Made by a program: the position numbers and the translations under genes | In this document: positions 19,235-29,655 of the stretch, in pieces | How the letters are laid out: each line of letters opens with the position of its first letter | How positions within the stretch are numbered: position 1 is the stretch's first letter | From: Brachycybe producta | Taxonomy: Eukaryota > Arthropoda > Diplopoda > Playtdesmida > Andrognathidae | NCBI GenBank assembly: GCA_036925085.1 | Contig: JAUPFP010000019.1 | Span: forward strand, 3,920,001 to 3,984,000 | Direction: 5' to 3' | DNA: 64,000 nt | Notes under the pieces: generated by a model | Seen by the model: the letters and a program-made list of their open reading frames with translations, nothing else | Told to the model about the DNA's origin: nothing | The model's database searches: none

Positions 19235-20830
19235 TTCTCATGTGTGTTCTATGCCCACATGTGTGCAAGTACACATGCGCACAAGTGTACATGTGTGTGC
19301 ACATGTGCACAATTGTACATGTGTGTGCACATGTGCACAAGTGTGTACATGTGTGTGCACATGTGCACAAGTGTGTACATGTGTGTGCACATGTGCACAA
19401 GTGTTTACATGTGTGTGCACATGTGCAAAAGTGTGTACATGTGTGTACACATGTGCACAAGTGTGTACATGTGTGTACACATGTGCACAAGTGTGTACAT
19501 GTGTGTACACATGTGCACAAGTGTGTACATGTGTGTACACATGTGCACAAGTGTGTACATGTGTGTACACATGTGCACAAGTGTGTACATGTGTGTACAC
19601 ATGCGCACAAATGTGTACATGTGTGTACACATGCAGACAAGTGTGTACATTTGTGTACACATGCGCACAAGTGTGTACATGTGTGTATACATGCAGACAA
19701 GTGTGTACATGTGTGTATACATGCAGACAAGTGTGTACATGTGTGTACACATGCGCACAAGTGTGTACATGTGTGTACACATGCGCACAACCGTGTACAT
19801 GTGTGTACACATGCGCACAACCGTGTACATGTGTGTACACATGCGCACAACCGTGTACATGTGTGTACACATGCGCACAACCGTGTACATAAGTGTACAC
19901 ATGCGCACAACCGTTTACATGTGTGTACACCTGCGCACAACCGTGTACATGTGTGTACACCTGCGCACAACCGTGTACATGTGTGTACACCTGCGCACAA
20001 CCGTGTACATGTGTGTACACATGCGCACAACCGTGTACATGTGTGTACACATGCGCACAACCGTGTACATGTGTGTACACATGCGCACAACCGTGTACAT
20101 GTGTGTACACATGCGCACAACCGTGTACATGTGTGTACACATGCGCACAACCGTGTACATGTGTGTACACATGCGCACAACCGTGTACATGTGTGTACAC
20201 ATGCGCACAACCGTGTACATGTGTGTACACATGCCCACAACCGTGTACATGTGTGTACACATGCCCACAACCGTGTACATGTGTGTACACATGGGCACAA
20301 CCGTGTACATGGGTGTACACATGCGCACAACCGTGTACATGTGTGTACACATGGGCACAACCGTGTACATGGGTGTACACATGCGCACAACCGTGTACAT
20401 GGGTGTACACATGCGCACAACCGTGTACATGGGCGTACACATGCGCACAACCGTGTACATGGGTGTACACATGCGCACAACCGTGTACATGGGCATACAC
20501 ATGCGCACAACCGGGTGCATGTGCATACACATGCGCACAACCGGGTGCATGTGCGTACACATGCGCACAACCGGGTGCACGTGCGTACACATGCGCACAA
20601 GTGTGTACACGTGCGTACACATGCACACAAGTGTGTACACGTGCGTACACATGCACAAATGTGTTTACACGCGTGTACACATGGGCACAAGTGTGTACAC
20701 GTGTGGGCACATGTGCACAAGTGTGTACACGTGCATACATGTGCACACAAGTATGTACACATGCACACAAGTGTGCACACATGCATACATGTGCATACAT
20801 GTGCATAGACATGTGCACAAGTGTGTATGT
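19235..20830. repeat. large minisatellite, 30-bp unit, about 53 copies
   Basis: The unit is GTGTGTACATGTGTGTACAC plus ATGTGCACAA. It alternates purine and pyrimidine almost without break and contains short palindromes (TGTGTACACA, TGTGCACA). The unit drifts along the array: GTG-type units at the start, CCGTGTACAT with ATGCGCACAA in the middle, GGGC/GTGC variants near the end. Because 30 is divisible by three and the unit lacks stops in most frames, both strands show open frames of 220-550 codons. Their products are pure period-10 repeats of Cys, Thr, His and Val, and I do not regard them as genes. Confidence 0.95.
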
Positions 20831-21404
20831 TGTAATTTGAATTTGGTTAACTCAGTTTTAATTAGCCACTAGAGGTTTGTTTTAATTAGTTACTAGGGTT
20901 TTTTGCATTTGGGGTTTGAAACTGTTGTTGGGGTCAGTGTTTGTGATGATTCCAGGATGAGGTCTTCATGAAATATTATATTTTGATATACTGTAAGTTT
21001 ATAATGAAATAAGAAAGAATCAGAAAGTTAATATAAAATTTAGTAAGTATACAATTTAGTATTTCTTAATTAAGAAAATTAGAGTGGTCCTGGAATTATG
21101 GCAGCACTCATTAGAATATTGTAGGTCATGATCTCTTTATGTTATACACATTTGTAAATGTATTAAATGTAATAATTATTTGTTATACACATTTGTAAAT
21201 GTATTGAATGTAATAATTAGTTGTTATAATTTAGTTATTTAATGTTATTCTGTAATTAATTATTTATGTAAATGAGATAACCTTTGTAAAATATAAATTA
21301 AATCATTTTGTTACATATAATTAAATATTAATAAAACAAAGCAAGACTAAACGAAATTAGAAGTGTACAGAGATTAAACAAACATTCAGATTATTATAAG
21401 TGTA
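20831..21404. other. AT-rich spacer with a short tandem duplication
   Basis: The sequence GTTATACACATTTGTAAATG occurs twice, 42 bp apart, near 21140 and 21182. Nothing else is recognised. Confidence 0.5.
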
Positions 21405-21615
21405 CATTTGCGTCCACACATGAGCGCAAGTGTGCACACGTTCATACACATGTGTGCAAGTGTGCACCATTTGTACACATGTGCGCAAGTGTGCACACGT
21501 GCATACACATGTGCACTATTGTGCACACATGCATACACATGTGCATACACATGTGTGCATGTGTGTACACATGAGTACACATGTGCGCATTTATGTACAT
21601 ATGCATACACATGTA
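21405..21615. repeat. second, diverged patch of the ACGT-alternating minisatellite
   Basis: It has the same TGTGCACA/CATACACATG alphabet and alternation as the large array, but the period is irregular. It is probably a detached or degenerate edge of the 19235-20830 array, about 570 bp away. Confidence 0.7.
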
Positions 21616-22928
21616 ACATTGAAAAAAAATTGGTTATTTGATATATGAAAACATATTAAAGCAATGGAGGTTTATTGGGTTCCTTGAATCCCTTGTTATT
21701 CTATTAGTTCATACACATTGTCGATTTGTTCTGTTGTGCACGTTTGAATTTGAATTTAAAAAGTTACTCTGCAAGCAGCCATAAAGGCCTATGGCAGAGG
21801 GACAAGAGTCCAAGTGCAGCATAAAGAATGCATTGTCAAAACCAGAAAATATAAAACCCCATTGATATAAACACAACAATTTCAATAATTTTTATTATGC
21901 TGCAAATATGTGCATTGTCAAAAGAAAAAATTATGACTCGTATAAAATATGTTTTCCCTGCACAAGATCCCCGGCAAGTGAGTTCCATTGTCGAATCGCC
22001 CTAGGAACAAATGACCAGTAATAAGAATCTGTTCATGCAAAAATCTTCCCAACCTTGTTAGAGTGGTCACCCCTATTCAAATATAATGCCTTGCAAAGTT
22101 TACTTGAAGTAGGTTTAGGGCAAGAGCCTTCTAGCATTCGATTAAAGATATTAGGACTAAAATCTGAACATCTGGCATGTAAACTATCCCAACCAACCTC
22201 TGAAAGCATTTTAGTTACACTGTCAGCATATCCATATTTACCACAACTGAGCTGCAGTATTCTAGATGGGGCCGTACTAATGATTGATATGCTATACATT
22301 TTACCTCCCTGGGACACCTTAGAACACGTTGACTAAAGTTTAGCATCTGCATAGACTTGGAAATAATCTGTTCGACATGCAGCTTCCAAGAAAGTTTAGC
22401 TGTAATCCTTACCCCCAAATATTTATAAGAATCTACATCATTAAGTGGAATGGCCCCTATTTTATATGGAAATATTACTGGATTCCTTCATCTAGCTACC
22501 CTCATTACACATTTTTCCTTATTAAGTTGAAGTTGCCATTTAGAACACCATGCCTCTATTGCTTTCAAGTCACTATCAGTAATATGGCAATCATTGTCAG
22601 AGGTAACCTCACGATAAATTATTGTATCATCTGCAAATAGCCAGCAATTGCTGCTAACTTGACTGCTGAGGTCATTGATATATAAAAGAAACAGAAGCGG
22701 ACCCAACACTACCCTGAGGAACCCCTGATGTGTAACCCCTATCCAGTCAGATTCAGACCCACCTGCAACAACCCTGTTTCCTATCACTCAAAAAAGAATG
22801 CACCCATTTATAGTTTTGAGTGAGAAACTGTGTCAAATGCCTTGCAGAGATCAAGAAAGACCAAATCTATCTGACTGCCTTTGTCTAAAATTTTCTGAAG
22901 GTCATCAACTAAAATAATATGCTGGGTT

Positions 22929-23591
22929 TCACATGAACACTCCCTCTAAACTCTGTTGAAAAATTAACTGAAGGTATGGACCCAACTTGTGTGCAAGATT
23001 TTTTAAAATGATAGCATACATCCCATCTGGACCACAGGTTTTATTTGAGTCTAATTTTAGAAGTTGCTTGACTATCCCATCTGCAGTTATTACAATTTGA
23101 TCCATACAAAGAGATGTTGAAAGAACACCCTTGTATTGTTCATTTAATAAGGTAGCTTTTCCTACTGGATCTAAAACAAGCTCCCCATTTGTGTCAACGA
23201 GAGAAGGAATAGATTCTCTACTTCGCCTAGAATTCTTGATGTAATGCCAAAATAATTTTGAGTCCGTTTTTAACCATTCTCCAAGTGTTTCTGTTTTAAA
23301 ATTGCCATGAGCTATCAAGATTTCCCGTTTTGCTGCTGTGCGTGCAATACGGAATTCATTGGAATTTATGAATGTTGGGTGATTTCTAGCCCTATTCCTC
23401 CATAAGTGTTGCTTACAAAGAGCCCTTTTAACTTTGCTAGTGTACCATACCGGAGTGGCACAGTCCCTAACTACCTTGGTTGGAATAAACGAGGAAGACC
23501 CACTGAAAATTAAACTATGAAATCGTGACCAATTCAAATTCACATTTTGAGGATGAAAACGTTCTTTAAATTTATGAAAATTATCTATCAA
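22929..23591 (-). pseudogene. LINE copy A ORF2 linker and start of RT
   Basis: 220 open codons. It begins with the endonuclease-RT linker (FSGSSSFIPTKVVRDC, KRALCKQHLWRNRARNH) and enters the RT fingers (LDSNKTCGPDGMYAIILKNL). It ends at a deletion after LIFQQSLEG that joins directly to sequence downstream of the NYRP block. Confidence 0.75.
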
Positions 23592-23939
23592 GTGTGACTT
23601 AAAACCATCCCAATTACATTTATTAAAAAGAAACTACTCTTAACCTCAGAAATTTTTTCCACACATGCATTAACATCACATGATACAATCTGATGATCAC
23701 TAATTCTCCCTGATACCTTAACATTGGATAATGACTCCGGACTATTAGTCAGTACTACATCAAGAATTTTGTCATTTCTGGTTGGTTTAGTTACAACTTG
23801 GTCCATAGAATAAGTACTCATACTGTCTAAAAATGAAACTGCTAACGGCCCGTCACTGCCACTGATCACCATATGCATTTCCCAGTTGATGTTTGGAAAA
23901 TTTACATCACCTCCTAAAATAATGGTTGGACTATGGTAT

Positions 23940-24455
23940 TTACGATGAAGTGTCCAAAAAAGTTCTTACACTAGTGGTATCTGCTATGGAGGATCCCGTT
24001 GGCCGATAAAAAGAATATAAAAACACCTTTTTATCATTCTTTAGCCTTAAACTACAGCATACTATTTCACAGTCTGTTTCAAAACTTGATTCCCTGCGAC
24101 TATGAAATATTTGTGAAATAGCTATGAAAACCCCACCCCCCAGAACGACCAACCCTGTCTCTACAGTACACTGTGAAACCATCTGGAAATATTTCAGCAT
24201 TATTAACACATTATTAACTTCATCAAGCCATGACTCTGTACCAAGAATTATATTGCAACCAGTCTCCTCTACTGCCGCAATGAACTCAGGAACTTTGTTT
24301 CGTAGACTCCTACAGTTAACCACCATAACCTTTACATGTGAAGGTATAGCTGGAGTGGGTTTTCCTAAATGATTTCCTTCCTGCACAATGTTTGACAAAA
24401 TGATACCTGAAACAAACGAACTATTGCTCCCAGCAACAAGCTGTGGAGCATTCAT
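23940..24455 (-). pseudogene. LINE copy A ORF2 endonuclease region
   Basis: A 171-codon frame with the N-terminal APE endonuclease signature: VMVVNCRSLRNKVPEF, then ILGTESWLDE, then LYSFYRPTG. The endonuclease nicks the target for reverse transcription. The frame breaks at 23940. The following text (23930-23588) holds the GGDVNFPNINW box in another frame. Confidence 0.75.
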
Positions 24456-25931
24456 ATTAGTATCAACCCCCTAAAGCATTTGCGCCTAAACCCCAAAACC
24501 TTACCCTAAAAAATGCTTAACAAAATCACCTATCTTTTTACCCACAATCCTACCAGCCCTGTAATTAAAATGAACTCCGTCCCTGCTCCAGGAACCCCCA
24601 AAATTGATCATAGCTGCCCTCCAGTCTATAACCTGGGCCCCCACCTTACTACATGCTTCAATTAATCTATCATTTACATAACGTGCCTTTACGAGTAACT
24701 ATATCTCCCCTCTCAGGAATAGCACTAACTTTAACAGTAACTCCAGCCCTACAACGTAAAGTATGCTTTGCTAAGTCAGCTAGCCCGTCTAAAACTTCTT
24801 CTCCAAACTGTCTACACACATCATTAGTCCCCACTTGCCCTTCTCCACTTTTTCCCCACATACCATTCTTTTGATATGTTCCTTAATATCTTTAGTCTGA
24901 GCCCCTGGTAAACAAGCTACACTCACTTTTTCTCTATCTTCCCAACCACCCACTTATCAAGCCTTTTGACATTACTATCACCTACAAAAATTACTGATCT
25001 GCCTTACTGGTCACCCCTTCGAAAATAACCCCACCCTCATTTTTTTTTCAGCCTTACTAACATTCTTCTTACACTCACTAGTGCTCATCATTTTTCTTAC
25101 CCTTACTAACACCCTTCTTACGCTTACTAATACCTTGCTTCTTACCCTTGCTAACACCCTCCTGAGCTGCATTTAAATTCCCTACACTTGCTTTCTTAGA
25201 CTTCCCAGACCCCTTGTACCTCTGCTCTACATTTACACTTTCTACTATCTCTACAGATCCCACTGATAATTCCCTAAAAACATTAAACCTGTTCTTTACT
25301 GGAGTACATTCTGAGGCTAGAGCTGGCCTAACCTTTCTTCTCTCTTTTTCTAAAACAACTCCCAAACCTACACCCCCAGTATTATGCTTAAGGGGTGTAG
25401 CAAAAGGCACAGATTCTCTGCTGTGGGAAGGGCCTGGCTGTGACTCAAACACGGCCAGCCTCTCCCTCAGCCAAGCCACCTCTACCTCAAGCTGCACCAC
25501 CTTCTCCTTCAACTCATTTTCAACACCCTTCCCAGACTCAACCTGTTTCCCAGACTGCTTGTTTCCCAACCTTAACTTTCCTAGACCTAATATTAACCAT
25601 TCTAACTTTCTAACAACTTTAATTCCTAACAACTCTGAATTAGAAACTAGATTCAAAATAAAATGGCAGTAAGAGAAATTTATGAAGTTTGATTTGTTTA
25701 TATCTAGTATGGCTTCTTCAAACAGAAATCCAGTATGGCGTCTTCAATGCAAAACAATGAGAAATTAGTGTTTTTGGCAAAACGTTGATATCTCTCAAAC
25801 CAATGTTCAGATATGTTCAGATTTTCGTGTTCAGCATGCCAAATACTACTAGATTACATAAACAGGAAAAACCGATTATCGAAATAAACCTCGTTATTAA
25901 TGTAGACACCGACACGTGGCGTTCCTAACAG

Positions 25932-26293
25932 TGCAAATTGTCTGCTTCTGAACTTTGCACAACTTGCCAAACCTCATGTATTTTTATTGTGTTTAAATAT
26001 GCTAGAAACTTTTCTCTGGTTTTTACTAGTTAAGCCGTTGTATATTAAACAAGAACACCTTCGTTGAAAGTGATTAACAATATAGGCCTGCAAATGCTTT
26101 TAACGTTTTATTTTTAATTGCGTAAATTAGCGGAAGTAACTAGAAAAAGTCTAATAGAGAAATCTTTCCTGTAAGAAATCGGCTTGAAAATTAATTGCAT
26201 AGAAAATGCAATTTTGTAAAAAAAAAAAACAGATTGCTCATGAAATTAAAGAAAGAAACGTTTTGCTTGACTGAAGTTTTTGTTTTGTTTCAG
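25932..26293. other. end of the rogdi intron
   Basis: Non-repetitive, AT-rich sequence between the LINE 5' end and the acceptor at 26291. It supplies a polypyrimidine-rich TTTTTGTTTTGTTTCAG. No other feature is seen. Confidence 0.5.
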
Positions 26294-26503
26294 AGAAATC
26301 TACAACCGCCTTTACCAATAGACATTGCTGTGAGCTTTTACATTCAATCTCACAAGTTGATATTTGCTGTGTATCACGTTCAGCATCATCATGGATCCAC
26401 AAAATTTGATGTTTATCAATCAGAATGTTCTGTTCCGTGGCTCAATGAAGTGTTAGTTTTCTTCTCAATGGCCTTACAACTTTGCCAGCAACTTAAAGGA
26501 AAA
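26294..26503 (+). CDS. rogdi: rogdi homologue, penultimate exon
   Basis: 70 codons, phase 0 at both ends, between tttgtttcag and GTAAGA. The product contains PPLPIDIAVSFYIQSHKLIF, then VPWLNEVLVFFSMALQLCQQ, ending LKGK. Vertebrate Rogdi has the same blocks in the same order (PALPSDLLVNVYINLNKLCL, then [20 protein letters not shown], then LKDK). This is the most conserved part of the family and the best identification in the window. The link between the two blocks is shorter than in mammals. Confidence 0.85.
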
Positions 26504-26581
26504 GTAAGAAGCTACTAAAATGTAGCATCAATGGGATAAAGTGGGTTAAATGTTTTCATCTTTTGTTTTATGTTATTTAAG

Positions 26582-26638
26582 GTCGGAGTTTTTTCTCAAT
26601 ACAGAGACGTTCAACTCACAATTCCAACAACCTTATAA
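26582..26638 (+). CDS. rogdi: rogdi homologue, last exon
   Basis: Starts in phase 0 after a 78-bp intron (26504-26581, GT to TTAAG). It encodes VGVFSQYRDVQLTIPTTL and a TAA stop. The mammalian protein ends with ISVFSSYWSYRPF directly after LKDK, so the VFSxY piece and its position fit a terminal exon. The last 10 residues do not resemble the vertebrate tail. Candidate poly(A) signals AATAAA lie far downstream (27188, 27213), and I cannot tell which is used. Confidence 0.75.
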   Translation, partial: VGVFSQYRDVQLTIPTTL

Positions 26639-28417
26639 TCGATACGGATTTCAATTCATATAATAAGTCGTTTTTTGTATTCTTTTATATTATTGTTAGC
26701 AAGTAAAGGTTAATTCCTTTTCTGTTATATTGAACCTAAAATCGGCTTATTATTCAGATCCTGCTCTTTTATTTTTCAATGGAACAAAAGTAATGTACCA
26801 AAACGTGTAATTATCAGGCCAATGTTACTTAAGAAGTATTCATGTTGTAAGTTAATAGAATTACTTTTATTCATAAGGGCTTTAATTGCTTTCAAAATTT
26901 TCACAGTTTTCTTCCATCAATTCCATGCTTTTAATTGTCATAATTTATGCATTCATAAGTTCATAACAGTTTCATGATGCATGCTGGTATTTATAAGAGT
27001 GGATTCATTTAATTAAATAACTTCATTTAAATCAGTGATTTGAAACGCAGTTAAAAACAAAGGGATTTTTTTTAAATTAAGAAAAATTCACACTTTAATT
27101 GTTTATACATGTACATATGTTATTCTTTTATTAGCTAGAAAATAAGGAGAGACTGAAGAACAAGGAAAATGAATGAAGTCGAATCTAAATAAAATCAACT
27201 GTTGCACATATTCTGAATAAAAACGAAATTAAACAACCTCGATACTGAATAATAGTGAAAATGAACAAAACCGAAATTGATGCAGTATATGAACAAAGGT
27301 GAATTTGAACAACATGGAATGGAGGAAGATAAAGACGATGGAGTTTGGGGTGGCTGACTTCATTCTCAAGGTAACAGATTATATTGGACTACCTATGAAA
27401 ATGAATTTTTGGCATCGCTCATTTCACTAATTTGGGTAGGTTGATATCGGGTTCCCGGCGAGATAGTGATACCCCTTCTCAAATCTGCACGCAAGAAAGC
27501 TGATACATTTTATATCGTTTACACACGAATATAGTTTATTTCAACTTTCTAACCATCCAAAATTAATGTCAACAAATCGGGCTGATTCGAAATTCCGGTT
27601 TCTTAGTTCTTTAGATTCTATGTTGTGCAGTATCTTTGTTGTTCATTTTCTATGTTCTTCAGATTTGATCTTATTCAGGTTCATTTTTATTCATGTTTGC
27701 TGCTATTCAGGCTTCCCGAAAATAAGATATTCATTACTTACTTGAGCTGTCAATACTACAGCTAAATTAGACCATAACTACGACTTTTAGAATGTAAAAT
27801 GTAAAAATAGTAAAAATTGTAAAATTAATAAATGATGAAAGGGCATGTTTATAAAAGTATTTGTTTCATATTGTTATTGTTATGCATATACATTTTTAAT
27901 GTTAAATACTGCTTTTCCTAAGTCATGATTTAAGTCGTGATTTAAATTTTTTTTTATTTTTTCTCACCCTATTTATCCATTGTCCCAAATGAAATCTATG
28001 ATTATTCAATGACAGCGTGCAAGGGTGAGAGTGATCGACCCGTGCTTTCCACGTGCTAACAACAATAGCGCCAAAGTAAAGTAAAAATATTATTCGTGAA
28101 ATTTCGATGTAAAAAAAACTTGAAAACGAATAATTTTTAAATTTGATCTACCATTCTAATTTTTAAAACACATTCTAAACAGAATAATTAAGTGTTCCAT
28201 AAGCATTTATACTTCAAAACCACCTTAAAGGTATTTTCATGTTGTAATCTATAAAATGAAGCTTTTTATTAGTTTGACAGTGACCCAACTATTAGCAGAC
28301 AATATTTTTTAAATTTATTTTTATAGAAAATCATGTTTGGAAGATATGGATATGAAAGAATATGAAAATACTATTAATACAGTTGTCAATCTAGTTTATG
28401 TGATGATGTAGTTTGTG
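26639..28417. other. rogdi 3' flank; no gene recognised
   Basis: AT-rich sequence. The beginning is presumably 3' UTR. From about 27150 to 27720 there are AAAATGAACAAA-type words on one side and ATTTTCATTTTTATTC-type words on the other, which may be a decayed inverted-repeat element, but I cannot set its ends. Confidence 0.35.
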
Positions 28418-28719
28418 CATACCACCAAAATAGTAGGTGCAGACAAAATCCTGGTGGTGGTCTGCTCCTGTTGCCCAAAACTTTGGCTCATCCATATGGG
28501 GCTCCGGGCGCCTTATGGCCTGAGGGTAGGGCATCCACTTTAGGTTTGCCTGCTGTGGTGGCTGCATCCTTAGACTGGAAGTATGCAAAACCTAAAAGGG
28601 ACAGGCAAGTGGAAAAGAAGGCTTCACAGGATTTAGCTTCTTCTACGAGTAAAATCGGCACCTCTGTCAGTGGTGGTGTTGACAAGGAACTAAATTGTTC
28701 CGGCCCTCACACTGAGTAG
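28418..28719 (+). pseudogene. gypsy LTR scrap and gag-like fragment
   Basis: 28418-28480 resembles the start of the LTR at 55074 (accaccaaaat.gtaagtgcagacaa). 28480-28717 is open and reads like a Lys/Ser-rich gag piece (YAKPKRDRQVEKK), similar to the relic near 1600. The LTR at 28720 inserted at its end. Confidence 0.4.
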
Positions 28720-29442
28720 TGTAACGACCCGTCCGGTCCGTTACAATACCCTTGGCAAGTTTGCTCCCAACTCACCCAATCCAGACTTTTGGGGACGGGA
28801 TCACAGCTGTAGCTGCCCTCTCGCACTCCTTTTCTCGGGTGGTGCCAGCCAACCCTAAGTCTCCCTTGTCGAAAACCGCCGGACAAATAACTGACGACAC
28901 GGCCAGTAACCCACGGTGAAATCAAGGAATTTGCTGCTGTGGAACTGGCACCCGTAACTAGCTGTACAAGACAGTGACAAGACGGTGAAACCCCACCCCA
29001 TAGTCCCACCCTCCTCATGGTTACTTCCCGAAGATAACACACGGACACAGTGCAAGTAAGATAAGGATGAAGATTTAATAACACTTACTCAGTATTTACA
29101 TAACTACTGCCGGTCAACTCGACCAGCAGGCAAAACCATTACACAGCACAATGAAAATATACAAATGATGCTTGCCTCCAGCAAGAAAGTGTTGTCTGTC
29201 TTTTGGTCAACTACACTGTCCAGGATAATGGCCGGCCTGGCCATTAAATCCCCCAGGTAACTCCCACCTGGGGGTGGACAGTGCCAACATCTGACCTCTC
29301 ACCTATTGGCTTCAATCGGGAGAGGGCTACTGGCTCCAATGTGGCATCTGCCTGGCTGCCTACTCTAAGCAGCCTAGCAGACAACCATCAGGATTCTGTC
29401 TGCTCCTTCCAATTCAAGAAGGAGACAGACAGAGTCGTCACA
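28720..29442 (-). repeat. solo gypsy LTR
   Basis: 723 bp, starting TGTAACGACCCG and ending GTCGTCACA on the plus strand (native orientation minus). It is flanked by the 4-bp repeat GTAG on both sides (28716-28719, 29443-29446), a plausible target-site duplication. It contains the CCCCCAGGTAACTCCCACCTGGGGG hairpin region also seen in the related LTRs. Confidence 0.75.
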
Positions 29443-29508
29443 GTAGACAGGTAAGCATTAGCAATAGCTAACTCATCCCAGGATGGAATGGTGAAGTTGA
29501 GAGGGTTG

Positions 29509-29655
29509 TGACAGCTTGGTTTCCTTCTTTGTTTTATTAAAAGGAGCATATGAATTCCCTCGTGGCTGTCTGCCAGGCTGTTTATGGCAGCCAGATGAAT
29601 GCCATGTTGTGTCTAGCAGACCCTCTCACCATACATTTCTGTGAGTGAGGCCTAG
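29509..29655 (+). repeat. LTR fragment, 5' part (interrupted)
   Basis: Begins TGTGACAGCTTGG and matches the LTR-like text at 39345. It stops at the composite MITE (29656), and the LTR text resumes at 31433 (CCCCCAGTACGAGTTACC..GGGGG) up to 31736, where a hAT element interrupts it again. The last part seems to continue after 33877. Confidence 0.5.

Larger units (their letters stand above)
21745..25931 (-). mobile_element. CR1/Rex/L2-group LINE, copy A (internally deleted)
   Basis: Native 5' to 3' runs from about 25931 to 21745. ORF1 (25656-25078) starts with a charged coiled-coil-like region (LKEKVVQLEVEVAWLRERLA), then basic Ser/Lys repeats. A further piece near 24861-24670 has a GxND box (VGTND) of an SGNH-type esterase domain. 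ORF2 has an APE-type endonuclease (VNCRSLRNK, LGTESWLDE; 24455-23940, then GGDVNFPNINW near 23900). The RT remnant runs 23591-22929 and 22787-22215 with FADDTIIYREV. Part of the RT palm (present in copy B at 36360-36165) is missing. The 3' tail is a short TTCAAA repeat at 21745. Confidence 0.85.
908..26293 (+). other. rogdi: 25.4-kb rogdi intron filled with transposons
   Basis: The intron runs from GTATGT at 908 to tttgtttcag at 26291. It contains a nearly complete gypsy element, several partial copies, two LINEs, a foldback element and a large minisatellite. The longest element (gypsy, about 19004-8990) and the intact-looking LINE copy (25931-21745) both lie antisense to the gene. Confidence 0.6.

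Noticed and set aside
19235..20830. Regular direct repeats resembling a CRISPR array
   Set aside because: There are no unique spacers; the entire 30 bp is the repeat, and the context is a eukaryotic intron.
19131..20872. Open frames of 220-550 codons on both strands rich in Cys, Thr, His and Val
   Set aside because: They are translations of a 30-bp minisatellite in several frames; the unit length is a multiple of three and has no stops. No sign of codon selection or a start context.
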